Below are positions 55,517-62,637 of a DNA stretch of 64,000 nucleotides, piece by piece. Origin of the DNA: Nocardiopsis sp. FR4. Lineage in GTDB: Bacteria; Actinomycetota; Actinomycetes; Streptosporangiales; Streptosporangiaceae. The DNA is taken from contig NZ_VWVV01000004.1 of NCBI RefSeq assembly GCF_009830945.1, positions 1 through 64,000 of the forward strand, given 5' to 3'. Below the pieces are notes generated by a model, which was given only the letters and a program-made list of their open reading frames with translations, was not told where the DNA came from and did no database searches. The position numbers were made by a program, and so were the translations under genes. The stretch's first letter is position 1. Each line of letters opens with the position of its first letter.

Positions 55517-56040
55517 GCGGCGCGTGACGCCATGTACTCGGTGAAGGTGAGCGCATGGTGCCAGGCCGCGTCCCGTGCCTGGAGGGCGGTCAGTACCTGG
55601 TCTGGGTCATCGGTCAGGCTCGCTCCGAGGAAGCGGTCGTCATCGAACTCCAGGCGGGCCACCATGCGGCTGTCGAACACCCAGAAGTCGTGGTCGGGTA
55701 GTTCCGCCACGATCGGGTGGGTGCGCGGCAGGTAGCGGATGTCCTCGCCGACGCCGAGGTTGTAGGGAGTGCCCCACAGCTCCCAGCGCAGGTAGTCCGA
55801 GGGCGGGTCGTCGATGAGGCGGACCCTCTCCATGCGCTTGCCGGTGGCCAGCTCCTCACGCATCATGCTCAACCACGGCCTGAACCATTCCAGGCTGGGC
55901 TCCTTGCCGGAGAGCCATTCCTGGAACGGCAGATCTTCGTTCGCCTTGCCGTAGTGCGTGCGTGTCTCCAGACGCCAGGCGGTGTGTCGGTAACGGCGGA
56001 AGAGGTCGGTGAAGTCCTCTCCGCTGACGATCTCCGGCAT
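55513..56040 (-). CDS. DUF6879 family protein
   Basis: 175 residues from the ATG at 56040. GEDFTDLFRRYRHTAWRLET, YGKANEDLPFQEWLSG, and later DIRYLPR and FWVFDSRMVARLEFDDD match the DUF6879 proteins found directly before XRE/DUF5753 genes in many actinomycetes. Known only by co-occurrence, with no biochemical role. It lies one base after the 66-residue gene stop and overlaps the XRE start, so all four genes of this operon are probably translated together. Confidence 0.8.
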   Translation of the reverse strand: MPEIVSGEDFTDLFRRYRHTAWRLETRTHYGKANEDLPFQEWLSGKEPSLEWFRPWLSMMREELATGKRMERVRLIDDPPSDYLRWELWGTPYNLGVGEDIRYLPRTHPIVAELPDHDFWVFDSRMVARLEFDDDRFLGASLTDDPDQVLTALQARDAAWHHALTFTEYMASRAA

Positions 56041-56041
56041 C

Positions 56042-56242
56042 TCAGTCCTTGGGAGCGAAGCGGGTGAGCAGGGCACGCGGGACGACGACGAACTCCTCAC
56101 CCGCGAGCACGTCACTCAACTGCCGCAGGGCTTCGGGATCGGTCAGTTTGTCGCCTTGCACCACAATGTCACCGGTGTCCGTCTCGTACAACGTGGGGCA
56201 GCCACCGTCCTGAGACGTGGTGCCGAGCTTGCGGAGTTTCAT
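56042..56242 (-). CDS. Small conserved protein, first gene of the DUF6879-XRE-Nudix operon
   Basis: 66 residues, ATG with GGAGG upstream. KLGTTSQDGGCPTLYETDTG, then DIVVQGDKLTDPEALRQL and FVVVPRALL, match the small proteins (CPTLYxTDRGxxVVQGxxVTDP pattern) that accompany DUF6879 genes, from memory. No function is known; the conserved Cys-Pro-Thr-Leu-Tyr core may bind a ligand. It diverges from the MccB-like gene, with 171 bases between the starts. Confidence 0.75.
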   Translation of the reverse strand: MKLRKLGTTSQDGGCPTLYETDTGDIVVQGDKLTDPEALRQLSDVLAGEEFVVVPRALLTRFAPKD

Positions 56243-56413
56243 GGTCCTCCTCGGTTCGGGGGTGCGCTACGAGTATCCCGGGAGAAGAACGGCCGGGCAG
56301 GTGTTGGCGTATCTCGCGGACGCAATCTCGCGCAATCCCCGCGCCCCGCGTACCCCTACCTGCCTACGTTCGTGCCGTCCCCGTTCTCCTCGGATGCCAA
56401 GGCGGTACCGGCC

Positions 56414-57511
56414 ATGTCTCCTGACGCTGTCCACCACGATCCTCCGCGCGTACTCGCCCCCTATGTACGGGTCGGGGTCCAGGACGAGACGCTATTCCTC
56501 GGTTTCGGTTCGATACGCCAACCCGTACACGACCGCGCGCTGTGGGAGCCGCTGCTGCTCCTGGCCGACCACTTCCGTAAACCACGCACCCGTGAGGCAG
56601 CCTCGGTCCACCTGCACTCCCGCGGTGTTGACGCCGCCTCGACCGAGGCGGCGATGCTGCTGCTCGAACACGGCAACTGCCTGATCCCCGCACACTCCTA
56701 CGACCGCGCCGACCGTTACAGCAGGCACACACTGTTCTACGAGCTCTCCGGAGCCGACGCCGAGCGGGTACAGCGCCGTCTGGGTGAGGCCAGCGTCGTG
56801 CTGCTCGGATGCGGCGGGATCGGCAGTCTGGTCGCGGTCACCCTGGCCACGGCCGGGGTCGGGGAACTGGTCCTGATGGACGGTGATCACGTGGAGCTGA
56901 GCAACCTGACCCGCCAGTTCCTGTTCACCGAGACCGACATCGGCCTGCCCAAGGCGGAGGTACTCGCCCGGGAACTGAGGCGGCGCAACTCCTCGTGCCG
57001 AGTACGGCCGGTGGTTCACGGAGTGGCGGACACGACGGACCTGGAACACCTGCCCGCGTGCGACCTCCTCGTGGTCTCGGCGGACTCCCCCGGTCTGACG
57101 GGCCTCGTGAACGCCCACTGCGTCACGTCGGGAACAGCGTGGCTGAACGCCTGCTACGTCAACGACATCGCGGTGTGGGGTCCGCTGGTGGTGCCGGGGA
57201 CGACCGGATGCTGGAACTGCCGACCGCTGACCGCACGCCCTCCCGAGGACGAGGCCGAACTGGCCTCGCTCATCGCACGCGTCAACGGGCGCTACCAGGC
57301 GCCTTCCAACGGACCGGTCAACATGCTGGCCTCCTCCCTGGCCGCGCTGGACGTGCTGCGCCACCTGGGCGGATTCGGCACACCGGCCTCACTGAACCGC
57401 CGCGTGGGAGTGTGGTCGCACGATCTGACCCTCGACCAGCAGGCCGCTGAGCGCGACCCTACCTGCCCCACCTGTGCCGAGGCCGTCCTGTCCCGTGAAG
57501 GAGTCCGATGA
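56414..57511 (+). CDS. MccB-like peptide adenylyltransferase (microcin C-type, E1-like)
   Basis: 365 residues from ATG 56414. In microcin C biosynthesis MccB uses ATP twice to convert the C-terminal Asn of a short ribosomal peptide first to a succinimide, then to a peptide-NH-PO2-nucleotide. The N-terminal 100 residues match the MccB peptide clamp (VRVGVQDETLFLGFGSIRQP, ALWEPLLLLAD). The ThiF domain follows: RYSRHTLFYE, LGCGGIGS at 131-138, D156, the NLTRQ arginine at 167, K180, VVSAD at 220-224 and ACYVNDIAVWGPLVVPG, each paralleling E. coli MccB. Zinc Cys pairs are at 266/269 and 351/354. It is not a thiamine or moco ThiF/MoeB. The stop overlaps the HIT start (ATGA). Confidence 0.87.
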   Translation: MSPDAVHHDPPRVLAPYVRVGVQDETLFLGFGSIRQPVHDRALWEPLLLLADHFRKPRTREAASVHLHSRGVDAASTEAAMLLLEHGNCLIPAHSYDRADRYSRHTLFYELSGADAERVQRRLGEASVVLLGCGGIGSLVAVTLATAGVGELVLMDGDHVELSNLTRQFLFTETDIGLPKAEVLARELRRRNSSCRVRPVVHGVADTTDLEHLPACDLLVVSADSPGLTGLVNAHCVTSGTAWLNACYVNDIAVWGPLVVPGTTGCWNCRPLTARPPEDEAELASLIARVNGRYQAPSNGPVNMLASSLAALDVLRHLGGFGTPASLNRRVGVWSHDLTLDQQAAERDPTCPTCAEAVLSREGVR

Positions 57512-57993
57512 ACACCGACCATGCCGCAGGCTGCGTCTTCTGCCGGATCGTGTCCGGGGACGCGCCCGCCCACCGGATCTGGGAGGACGCCGACCACCTG
57601 GCGTTCTTGTCGATCTTCCCCAACACCGAGGGGTTCTCCGTCGTCATCCCCAGGGCCCACCGCACCAGCTACGTGGTCGAGATGGAACCCTCGGAGTACA
57701 CGGCCCTGCACCTAGCTGCCCGCGAGGTCGCCCGCCGCCTGGACGCGGCCTTTGACGACGTGGCCCGCACCGGGATCATGTACGAGGGCTACGGGGTCGA
57801 CCACGCCCATGCCAAGCTCTTCCCCATGCACGGCACCGCGGGCAACCAGGGCGGGAACTGGCGCGAGGTGGCCTCCCCGATCGAGGGCTACTTCGACCGG
57901 TACCAGGGGTACCTGTCCTCACACGACCACACCCGCGCCGACGACGCCTGGCTCGTGACCGTGGCCGAACGCATCAGGAACAACGCGCCCTGA
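57508..57993 (+). CDS. MccH-like HIT hydrolase, predicted self-immunity
   Basis: 161 residues, ATG overlapping the MccB-like stop and with AAGGAG upstream. A HIT domain: CVFCRIVSGDAPAHRIWED and NTEGFSVVIPRAHRTSYV near the start, and the active-site segment GVDHAHAKLFPMHG, with the probable nucleophile H101. The third His of the classic H-x-H-x-H triad is a Lys (K103). HIT proteins encoded in microcin C-like clusters are known to hydrolyse the phosphoramide bond of the toxic aspartamide-nucleotide and so protect the producer. Coupling to the MccB-like gene points to that job here. An old partial duplicate lies at 48000-48200. Confidence 0.8.
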   Translation: MNTDHAAGCVFCRIVSGDAPAHRIWEDADHLAFLSIFPNTEGFSVVIPRAHRTSYVVEMEPSEYTALHLAAREVARRLDAAFDDVARTGIMYEGYGVDHAHAKLFPMHGTAGNQGGNWREVASPIEGYFDRYQGYLSSHDHTRADDAWLVTVAERIRNNAP

Positions 57994-58009
57994 ACCCCCA
58001 GGCAAACGG

Positions 58010-58040
58010 GGCGGGGCGGCCCAGAGGGAACCGCCCCGCC
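58010..58040. terminator. Bidirectional terminator between the HIT gene and mccA candidate
   Basis: GGCGGGGCGG (58010-58019) and CCGCCCCGCC (58031-58040) form a perfect 10-bp stem with an 11-base loop. It is 16 bases after the HIT stop on the plus strand and 21 bases after the short peptide's stop on the minus strand. Confidence 0.85.
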
Positions 58041-58061
58041 GTCGTCACATCCGCTGGCCTT

Positions 58062-58085
58062 TTAGTTGTTACCGTCGTCGTTCAC
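58062..58085 (-). CDS. Candidate microcin C-like precursor peptide MNDDGNN
   Basis: Seven codons (GTG AAC GAC GAC GGT AAC AAC) and TAA. A strong ribosome binding site, GAGGAGGGAG, ends five bases before the GTG, and a perfect hairpin follows the stop on the same strand. E. coli MccA is also a heptapeptide (MRTGNAN), and a C-terminal Asn is the one residue every MccB substrate must have. A longer in-frame start (ATG 58163, 33 residues) lacks a ribosome binding site. It sits between the MccB-MccH pair and the GNAT gene. Orientation opposite to MccB is unusual, and such a short frame could be chance, so this is a strong candidate rather than a proven precursor. Confidence 0.62.
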   Translation of the reverse strand: MNDDGNN

Positions 58086-58090
58086 CGTGG

Positions 58091-58100
58091 CTCCCTCCTC
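58091..58100 (-). promoter_or_regulatory. Strong ribosome binding site for the seven-codon gene
   Basis: GAGGAGGGAG read on the minus strand, spaced five bases from GTG 58085. It decides the start: no other in-frame start codon has a comparable site, and nothing else is positioned to use it. Confidence 0.65.
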
Positions 58101-58239
58101 GCTGGGGTGTCTGATCGCGGGGCCGCCGACGTCCCGGGCCGTCGGACTCCCCGCGATGACCATGAAAGCCGGTGCCGTGACGCGGACCAATGCCCTTGCG
58201 TGAGATTGCGTCCAGATCCAACACCCTTCGAGGAGTCCG

Positions 58240-58821
58240 ATGAGTGACACGACCGCGCCGGTCCTGTGGGCCGAGGCCGAGGGCATCGCCCTGGGAGCAC
58301 TGCGCGCGGACCTGGCCCGCGAGTACTGGCGGTGGGAGAGCGACCCCGGCGCGGTGCTCGGCTACGGACGCCAGGTCCCCGAAAGCCCCGAGTCACGGGC
58401 CGAAGGCCTGGAGCACCAGTTGCGCGGAGCGCCTGACCAGGCGCGGTTCACCGTCTACGACGTGCGCGGGAGCGAGCCGACCCCGTGCGGGCTGGCGAGC
58501 CTGCTCATCGACCACCAGGTGCGCACGGCCGAGTTCATCCTGGTTGTGGCTCCCGAGGCCCGGGGGCAGGGTGTGGGCACCGTCGCGACGCGGTTGACGC
58601 TGGACTACGCCTTCCACGTCATCGGCCTGGAGATGGTCTGGCTGAAGGTGTTGGAGCCCAACACCGCCGGTCGCACCGCCTACGCCAAGGCGGGTTTCCG
58701 GGAGGCGGGCACCATGCGCAGCGCCGGGGTCTGGAAGGGACGCCGCTGCGGAGAGGTCGTCATGGACGCCGTGCCCGAGGACTTCCCGGGACCGTCGGTG
58801 GTCGTGGGTGCGGACGGCTGA
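58240..58821 (+). CDS. GNAT acetyltransferase, MccE-like candidate
   Basis: 193 residues, ATG with AGGAGTCCG just upstream (the same start context as the HIT gene). A RimL-type GNAT fold: ESRAEGLEHQLRG, the acetyl-CoA pyrophosphate loop VVAPEARGQGVGTVATRLTL (R/Q-x2-G-x-G), and NTAGRTAYAKAGFREAG near the end. In E. coli the C-terminal part of MccE is a GNAT that acetylates processed microcin C and so gives immunity. Position next to MccB/MccH homologues and the candidate precursor supports the same role, but RimL-type enzymes have many substrates. Confidence 0.7.
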   Translation: MSDTTAPVLWAEAEGIALGALRADLAREYWRWESDPGAVLGYGRQVPESPESRAEGLEHQLRGAPDQARFTVYDVRGSEPTPCGLASLLIDHQVRTAEFILVVAPEARGQGVGTVATRLTLDYAFHVIGLEMVWLKVLEPNTAGRTAYAKAGFREAGTMRSAGVWKGRRCGEVVMDAVPEDFPGPSVVVGADG

Positions 58822-58903
58822 TGCAGGGGGAAGACGGTGACGGCCGCGCCGGGCCCGGGAGGGTCAGCGCGGCCGTCACGGTTTGTGCGGGCCGGGGTGG
58901 TTC

Positions 58904-59410
58904 TCAGAACAGGCCCGCGGTGAGGTGGTGGGCCAGGGCGCCGACCGTGGCGGCCAGGGTGTAGCCGGCCAGGGGCAGCGCCCAGCGCAGGCGGGGCGGT
59001 CTGCGGTGGCTTTGCGGACGCTGGGAGCGGCGGCGCGGCAGCGGCGGGCGCTTGGGCCGTGGCGGGAACGGGCCGTCGTCGGGAGCGGGCCTCGGACGCG
59101 GAAGCGCGGGTTCCGGTGGGCGCGGCGGTGCGGGCGAGGGCTTGCGCGGACGGTCCGGGCGGTCGGGCTCTCCCAGCCGCTGGGCGTCGCGTTCGGCCAT
59201 CCGGGCGGCCTGGACGCGCATCCAGTGCGGCAGCTCACCGTGGGCCTGGCGGTAGGCCACCCGCGGGTTGTCCCGCATCTGGGCCAGGAGCCGCTCCTCC
59301 CAGGTGGGCCGGTGTGCGGCGCCGGGGCGGACGAAGCGCTGTCCCCGGGGCGCGTCCAGCACCCGGCGGATGCGGTCGGCGCCCGGTTCGCCGGAGGCGG
59401 GGGCGCTCAC
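58904..59410 (-). CDS. Pro/Arg-rich protein with C-terminal membrane helix
   Basis: 168 residues from a GTG overlapping the ATPase stop (GTGA). The N-terminal 75 residues are soluble (RRVLDAPRGQRFVRP, WMRVQAARMAERDAQRLGEP); a low-complexity Pro/Arg stretch follows, and a single hydrophobic helix ends the protein (LPLAGYTLAATVGALAHHL). No family recognised. Coupled translation with the RsbW-like ATPase suggests a shared regulatory unit. Confidence 0.55.
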   Translation of the reverse strand: MSAPASGEPGADRIRRVLDAPRGQRFVRPGAAHRPTWEERLLAQMRDNPRVAYRQAHGELPHWMRVQAARMAERDAQRLGEPDRPDRPRKPSPAPPRPPEPALPRPRPAPDDGPFPPRPKRPPLPRRRSQRPQSHRRPPRLRWALPLAGYTLAATVGALAHHLTAGLF

Positions 59411-59949
59411 CGACCGGCCCCGGCGGTGGCTGCGGGAGCGGTGGGGGTGAGGGTGAACTCGGCCCACACCGCCGTACCCAGCCCCGCGCAGAACGGGAAG
59501 TCCACCACCGGCCGGGTCCCCCAGGAGGTGGCCAGGTGCTCGATGATCAGCAGGCCCCGGCCGCGTTCGGCCTCCTCCCACTCCTGCTCCGTGCGCTGGT
59601 GCGGGATCCGGGGGCGGGTGGGGGTGTCGGTGCGGGCGCCGTCGTCGACGATCGCCAGGTGCAGGGTGGTGGCGGTGGGCATGGACAGGGTGCGAATGAC
59701 CCGGCCGCCCTCCTCGCCGGAGCGGGAGTGGTCGCACGAGTTGGCGAACATCTCGCTCGCGCACAGCACCACCGTGTCGGACAGGTCTCGGCTCAGGCCC
59801 TCCAGGCGGAACAGGTCGGCGCGCAGGTCCTCGCGGACCCAGGCGGCCTGCGCGAGGTCTCCGGGGTAGACGCGCGAGGCCCAGCGGCGCCCGGCGAAGG
59901 GCGGGGTGGGCGTGTGGAACGGCGCGCGGGGACGCGGCACAATGGTCAT
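59407..59949 (-). CDS. RsbW-like histidine-kinase-type ATPase
   Basis: 180 residues. A GHKL/HATPase fold: N-box ASEMFANSCDHS (E66, N70, H74), G1 box VDDGART (D102-G104) and G2 box ERGRGLLIIEHLA (residues 128-140). Stand-alone proteins of this class in actinomycetes are anti-sigma factors or serine kinases that act on anti-anti-sigma proteins. No sigma factor or anti-sigma antagonist lies beside it. ATG start. Confidence 0.85.
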   Translation of the reverse strand: MTIVPRPRAPFHTPTPPFAGRRWASRVYPGDLAQAAWVREDLRADLFRLEGLSRDLSDTVVLCASEMFANSCDHSRSGEEGGRVIRTLSMPTATTLHLAIVDDGARTDTPTRPRIPHQRTEQEWEEAERGRGLLIIEHLATSWGTRPVVDFPFCAGLGTAVWAEFTLTPTAPAATAGAGR

Positions 59950-59994
59950 GCTGACAGCTCCTTCTTCTTCACGCGATGGGTGGTTGTCGGCTTG

Positions 59995-60027
59995 GGCTCT
60001 GGGGGCGCGGCAATCGCCCCCAGAGCC
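59995..60027. terminator. Perfect 13-bp hairpin
   Basis: GGCTCTGGGGGCG (59995-60007) and CGCCCCCAGAGCC (60015-60027) pair perfectly over a 7-base loop; on the plus strand GTTTTC follows, as in a rho-independent terminator. It lies 46 bases upstream of the minus-strand ATPase start, inside its 5' leader if the promoter is further right. Confidence 0.6.
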
Positions 60028-60220
60028 GTTTTCATGTCAGCCGCTCTCGGCGAAGCGGCAGTGCCAGGTACAGATACCTGACTCACTTACGCCATCATGA
60101 CTAAGCAATCCTGAAAATGCAAGGTATGCATTCGCACAGATGCAGGAACCTGGGTAACTTGAGCCCCAAACACCATCGGACCGCAGGTCTACGGAGTTAT
60201 GCCAAGGCAAGGGAGCAACC

Positions 60221-61090
60221 ATGCCAACGAAGAAGCCCACACGCACGCTTCGGATGCGGCGACTCGCCGCTGAGCTGCGAAGGCTGCGCGAATCTGCTGA
60301 CCTCAGTCGTGAGGATGTCACCGAAGCGACCAGGATCAACGCTTCGACGCTCTACCGCATCGAAGCGGCCCAGACCCGCCCCCAGGTCCGCACCCTCCAC
60401 ACACTGTGCGACCTCTACCGGGTTGGCAACGACAAGCGGAACGAGCTACTGGCGCTCACCAAGAACTCTGGACAGCAAGGATGGCTGGAGACTTACCCCT
60501 CAGAGCTGCCCACGGAGTACACCAACTACATCCTCTTCGAGTCGGAAGCCCGGACCGTCCGCAACTACGAGTCCCTGTTCGTACCCGGCCTTCTCCAGAC
60601 CGAGGACTACGCCCGTGCCGTCATCAGAGGCACCCTTCCCCTGGCCACCCACGAACAGGTCGAGGACCGTGTCCGTGCCCGTCTCCAGCGCCAGGAGTTG
60701 CTGCACAAGCCTGAGCCCCTGCGGTTCCGCGCTGTCGTAGACGAGGCCGTGCTCCGTCGCGTGGTGGGCGGGCAGCGCGTCATGCGTGAGCAACTGCTCC
60801 ATCTGGTCACCATGGCCAGGTTGCCCCATGTAGAACTCCAGGTCATCAAGTTCGAATCGGGTGCACATCCGGGCATGCCGGGATCCTTCGTCCTGATTGA
60901 CTTCCCTGACCTGGCTGATCCTGCCGTGGTCTACATCGACAGCATGGCCGGAGATCTCTTCTTGGAGGGCGAGGTCGAGGTCGACCGGTACTCGCTGATC
61001 ATGGAGCAACTGGTGGGTGTGGCCCTCAGCCCTGAACAGTCGCGACGACTCGTCGGAGATCTCGCGGCGGGCATGATGGAAGGGAACTAG
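60221..61090 (+). CDS. XRE/DUF5753 (Scr1-type) regulator
   Basis: 289 residues, ATG with AAGGGAG upstream. Helix-turn-helix at about 12-66 (RMRRLAAELRRLRESADLSR, EATRINASTLYRIEAAQTRP), then DUF5753 (NYESLFVPGLLQTEDYARAV, LRFRAVVDEAVLRRVVGG, ELQVIKFESGAHPGMPGSF). It is followed after nine bases by its DUF397 partner. Upstream DNA (60040-60210) is AT-richer and probably holds the promoter. The pair is typical of the many such regulators in actinomycetes and has no known target here. Confidence 0.9.
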   Translation: MPTKKPTRTLRMRRLAAELRRLRESADLSREDVTEATRINASTLYRIEAAQTRPQVRTLHTLCDLYRVGNDKRNELLALTKNSGQQGWLETYPSELPTEYTNYILFESEARTVRNYESLFVPGLLQTEDYARAVIRGTLPLATHEQVEDRVRARLQRQELLHKPEPLRFRAVVDEAVLRRVVGGQRVMREQLLHLVTMARLPHVELQVIKFESGAHPGMPGSFVLIDFPDLADPAVVYIDSMAGDLFLEGEVEVDRYSLIMEQLVGVALSPEQSRRLVGDLAAGMMEGN

Positions 61091-61099
61091 GAGGACAAG

Positions 61100-61291
61100 A
61101 TGGGAAAAAGCACCGCAAATCTCGGCAGATGGTTCACGAGTAGCTACAGCAGCGGGAACGGTCAGTGTGTCCAAGTCAAACACCAGCCAGAAAGCACCGG
61201 TATTCGTGACTCGGTACATCCAAACGGAGCCGTGTTGGACTTCCCCCAGGAGGAGTGGCGTACCTTCCTCGACACCGCCAAGGGCGCCTGA
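61100..61291 (+). CDS. DUF397 protein
   Basis: 63 residues, ATG with GGAGG upstream. RWFTSSYSSGNGQCVQVKHQ and TGIRDSVHPNGAVLDFPQEE and WRTFLDTAKG are the DUF397 signature. These proteins are the usual partners of XRE/DUF5753 regulators, and the nine-base gap to the regulator gene supports joint translation. Partner or anti-regulator function is known for a few homologues only. Confidence 0.9.
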   Translation: MGKSTANLGRWFTSSYSSGNGQCVQVKHQPESTGIRDSVHPNGAVLDFPQEEWRTFLDTAKGA

Positions 61292-61319
61292 GCCCCTACA
61301 AACCCGCCTCCTCGCCGAC

Positions 61320-61374
61320 GATCTTGTACTTATAGCGAGGTTCGACCGCCGAGAGTAGCTATAAGTACAAGATC
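61320..61374. repeat. Perfect 17-bp inverted repeat
   Basis: GATCTTGTACTTATAGC (61320-61336) and GCTATAAGTACAAGATC (61358-61374) are perfect inverted copies around a 21-base loop, which contains GGTTCGACC. It lies between the DUF397 gene and the convergent gene at 61418. The stem is AT-rich for this genome and lacks a T-tract, so it is not an ordinary terminator. Confidence 0.85.
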
Positions 61375-61417
61375 ACGGGGAAAGAGGCTGCCTTCGCTCT
61401 GATCCGGTGGAGGCAGA

Positions 61418-62302
61418 TCAACCCTTGGTTCCGGGAGAGAGAGCTTCGATCTGGAGTGCGAGGTTCTGTGCCTGCACCAAGGAACTGAGTGCCTCGTTCT
61501 GCTGGGGATGTGCGGCCTGGGCCTCAGCGGTTCGGTCGGCGATCGCGTCGAACTCGGCGGCCGCACGCCGGTCCTGCTCCTCCATTTCAGCGGCCCGCAC
61601 CTTGTCGGCGTAGGCCTCCAGCGTCCGGATGCGCGTCTCAATCTCCGCGACGTCCTCCGCCAAGACGGCGCGAGCGCGTTCGGCGGCCAGCCGACTCCGT
61701 TCTCCCGGAGTGGGGGTGCTGTCGATCTTGTGCCGGGTACTGGTCTGCTGAACCAGACTCTGGGCCAGGGACCATTCGACGTCGGCCAAGACCACCCGGT
61801 TGCGAACCTCGTCCAACAACAACCCCTGTCGGTGCGGCGACGAACCGAGCACGGTGTCCACCGCACCCTGCGCGCGGCCGAGCAGAGCGTTCGAGGTGTG
61901 ATCCAACATGTCGGCGGCCACGTACCGCCCCTGGAACTCGGCGATGATGTGGGCCGGGTCCTGGGCACGGGCGCGTTCCGCTTCTCGACCGACACGACGT
62001 TGGTGGAGGTACCACAGCGCGATGGCGGCGACAGGTAGCACAAGACCGAGGGCGATAAACCCCTCGGGTGAGTTCCCCAGGCTGATGACCAGCGCGAAAC
62101 CGGCCACAAGAAGAAGGCCTTTCACCGGAGAGCCCCCGCCAAGGAACCTCTCCAGCGTCACGGGGTTTCTCGGCTCGCCCGTCCCCTGGCGCCCTGCCTG
62201 CTCGAACGCCTGGCGCAGACGTCGGGCCTGGTCAGCGCTGACCTCGGGATGCAGGGTGACCCTTCGGGAACCGGTCGCATCGGGGGTGCCGTGTCCGCGC
62301 AA
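61418..62302 (-). CDS. Membrane protein with long helical C-terminus, unknown
   Basis: 294 residues from a TTG with GAGAAAGG upstream. A soluble, charged N-terminus of about 55 residues precedes two membrane helices (LLLVAGFALVISLG and FIALGLVLPVAAIALWYL). The cytoplasmic remainder is helical; residues about 195-285 look like a coiled coil (ERARAVLAEDVAEIETRIRT, AYADKVRAAEMEEQDRRAAA). No family recognised. It diverges from the helicase gene across 335 bases that contain repeat copy B. Confidence 0.55.
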   Translation of the reverse strand: MRGHGTPDATGSRRVTLHPEVSADQARRLRQAFEQAGRQGTGEPRNPVTLERFLGGGSPVKGLLLVAGFALVISLGNSPEGFIALGLVLPVAAIALWYLHQRRVGREAERARAQDPAHIIAEFQGRYVAADMLDHTSNALLGRAQGAVDTVLGSSPHRQGLLLDEVRNRVVLADVEWSLAQSLVQQTSTRHKIDSTPTPGERSRLAAERARAVLAEDVAEIETRIRTLEAYADKVRAAEMEEQDRRAAAEFDAIADRTAEAQAAHPQQNEALSSLVQAQNLALQIEALSPGTKG

Positions 62303-62418
62303 GCGCTTGCCTTTCTCGTCGCCTCTTCTTCAACGGAGAGTCCAAGCCTCGCAGGTGTGAAAACCCGCGTCTCTTTCGGGACCAAAGCCCTGCCTTGGGG
62401 GCAATACTCCCGAGTTCC

Positions 62419-62526
62419 GTAAAGCCGAAGGTCAACACCGCCGTCTTGGTGTACACAGATTCTGGCGGCACTGTGAGCCCAACCCTATCCCCCTTGCGTG
62501 TGAACCGGGTTAACAATAGAGTCTCA
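62419..62526 (-). repeat. 108-bp dispersed repeat, copy B
   Basis: Matches copy A (53979-54086) in sequence and spacing. Here a minus-strand ATG at 62531 gives MDETLLLTRFTRKGDRVGL, but without a ribosome binding site. The palindromic TGAACCGGGTTAACAATA end is about 120-140 bases upstream of the helicase start. Confidence 0.6.
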
Positions 62527-62637
62527 TCCATCGACGCGGCACCCGGACCGGCATAGGTTGGGGTTCCGCATCCCCGCCGCCGCCCGGTCCGCCGAGGACG
62601 GCAGGGTCCCCACCCGGCGCGACGCAGGAAGACCGCC

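Noticed and set aside
56414..57511. Moco/thiamine ThiF-MoeB or ubiquitin-like E1
   Set aside because: No ThiS/MoaD-like or ubiquitin-like gene is nearby, and the N-terminal clamp and the C-terminal region match MccB rather than MoeB.
58062..58286. Long minus-strand frame of 74 codons ending in NDDGNN
   Set aside because: The upstream part overlaps the GNAT start and has no ribosome binding site; the strong site is directly before the last seven codons.
61337..61357. GGTTCGACC as a tRNA T-arm
   Set aside because: No acceptor, D- or anticodon arms can be folded around it; the long flanking inverted repeat excludes a cloverleaf.
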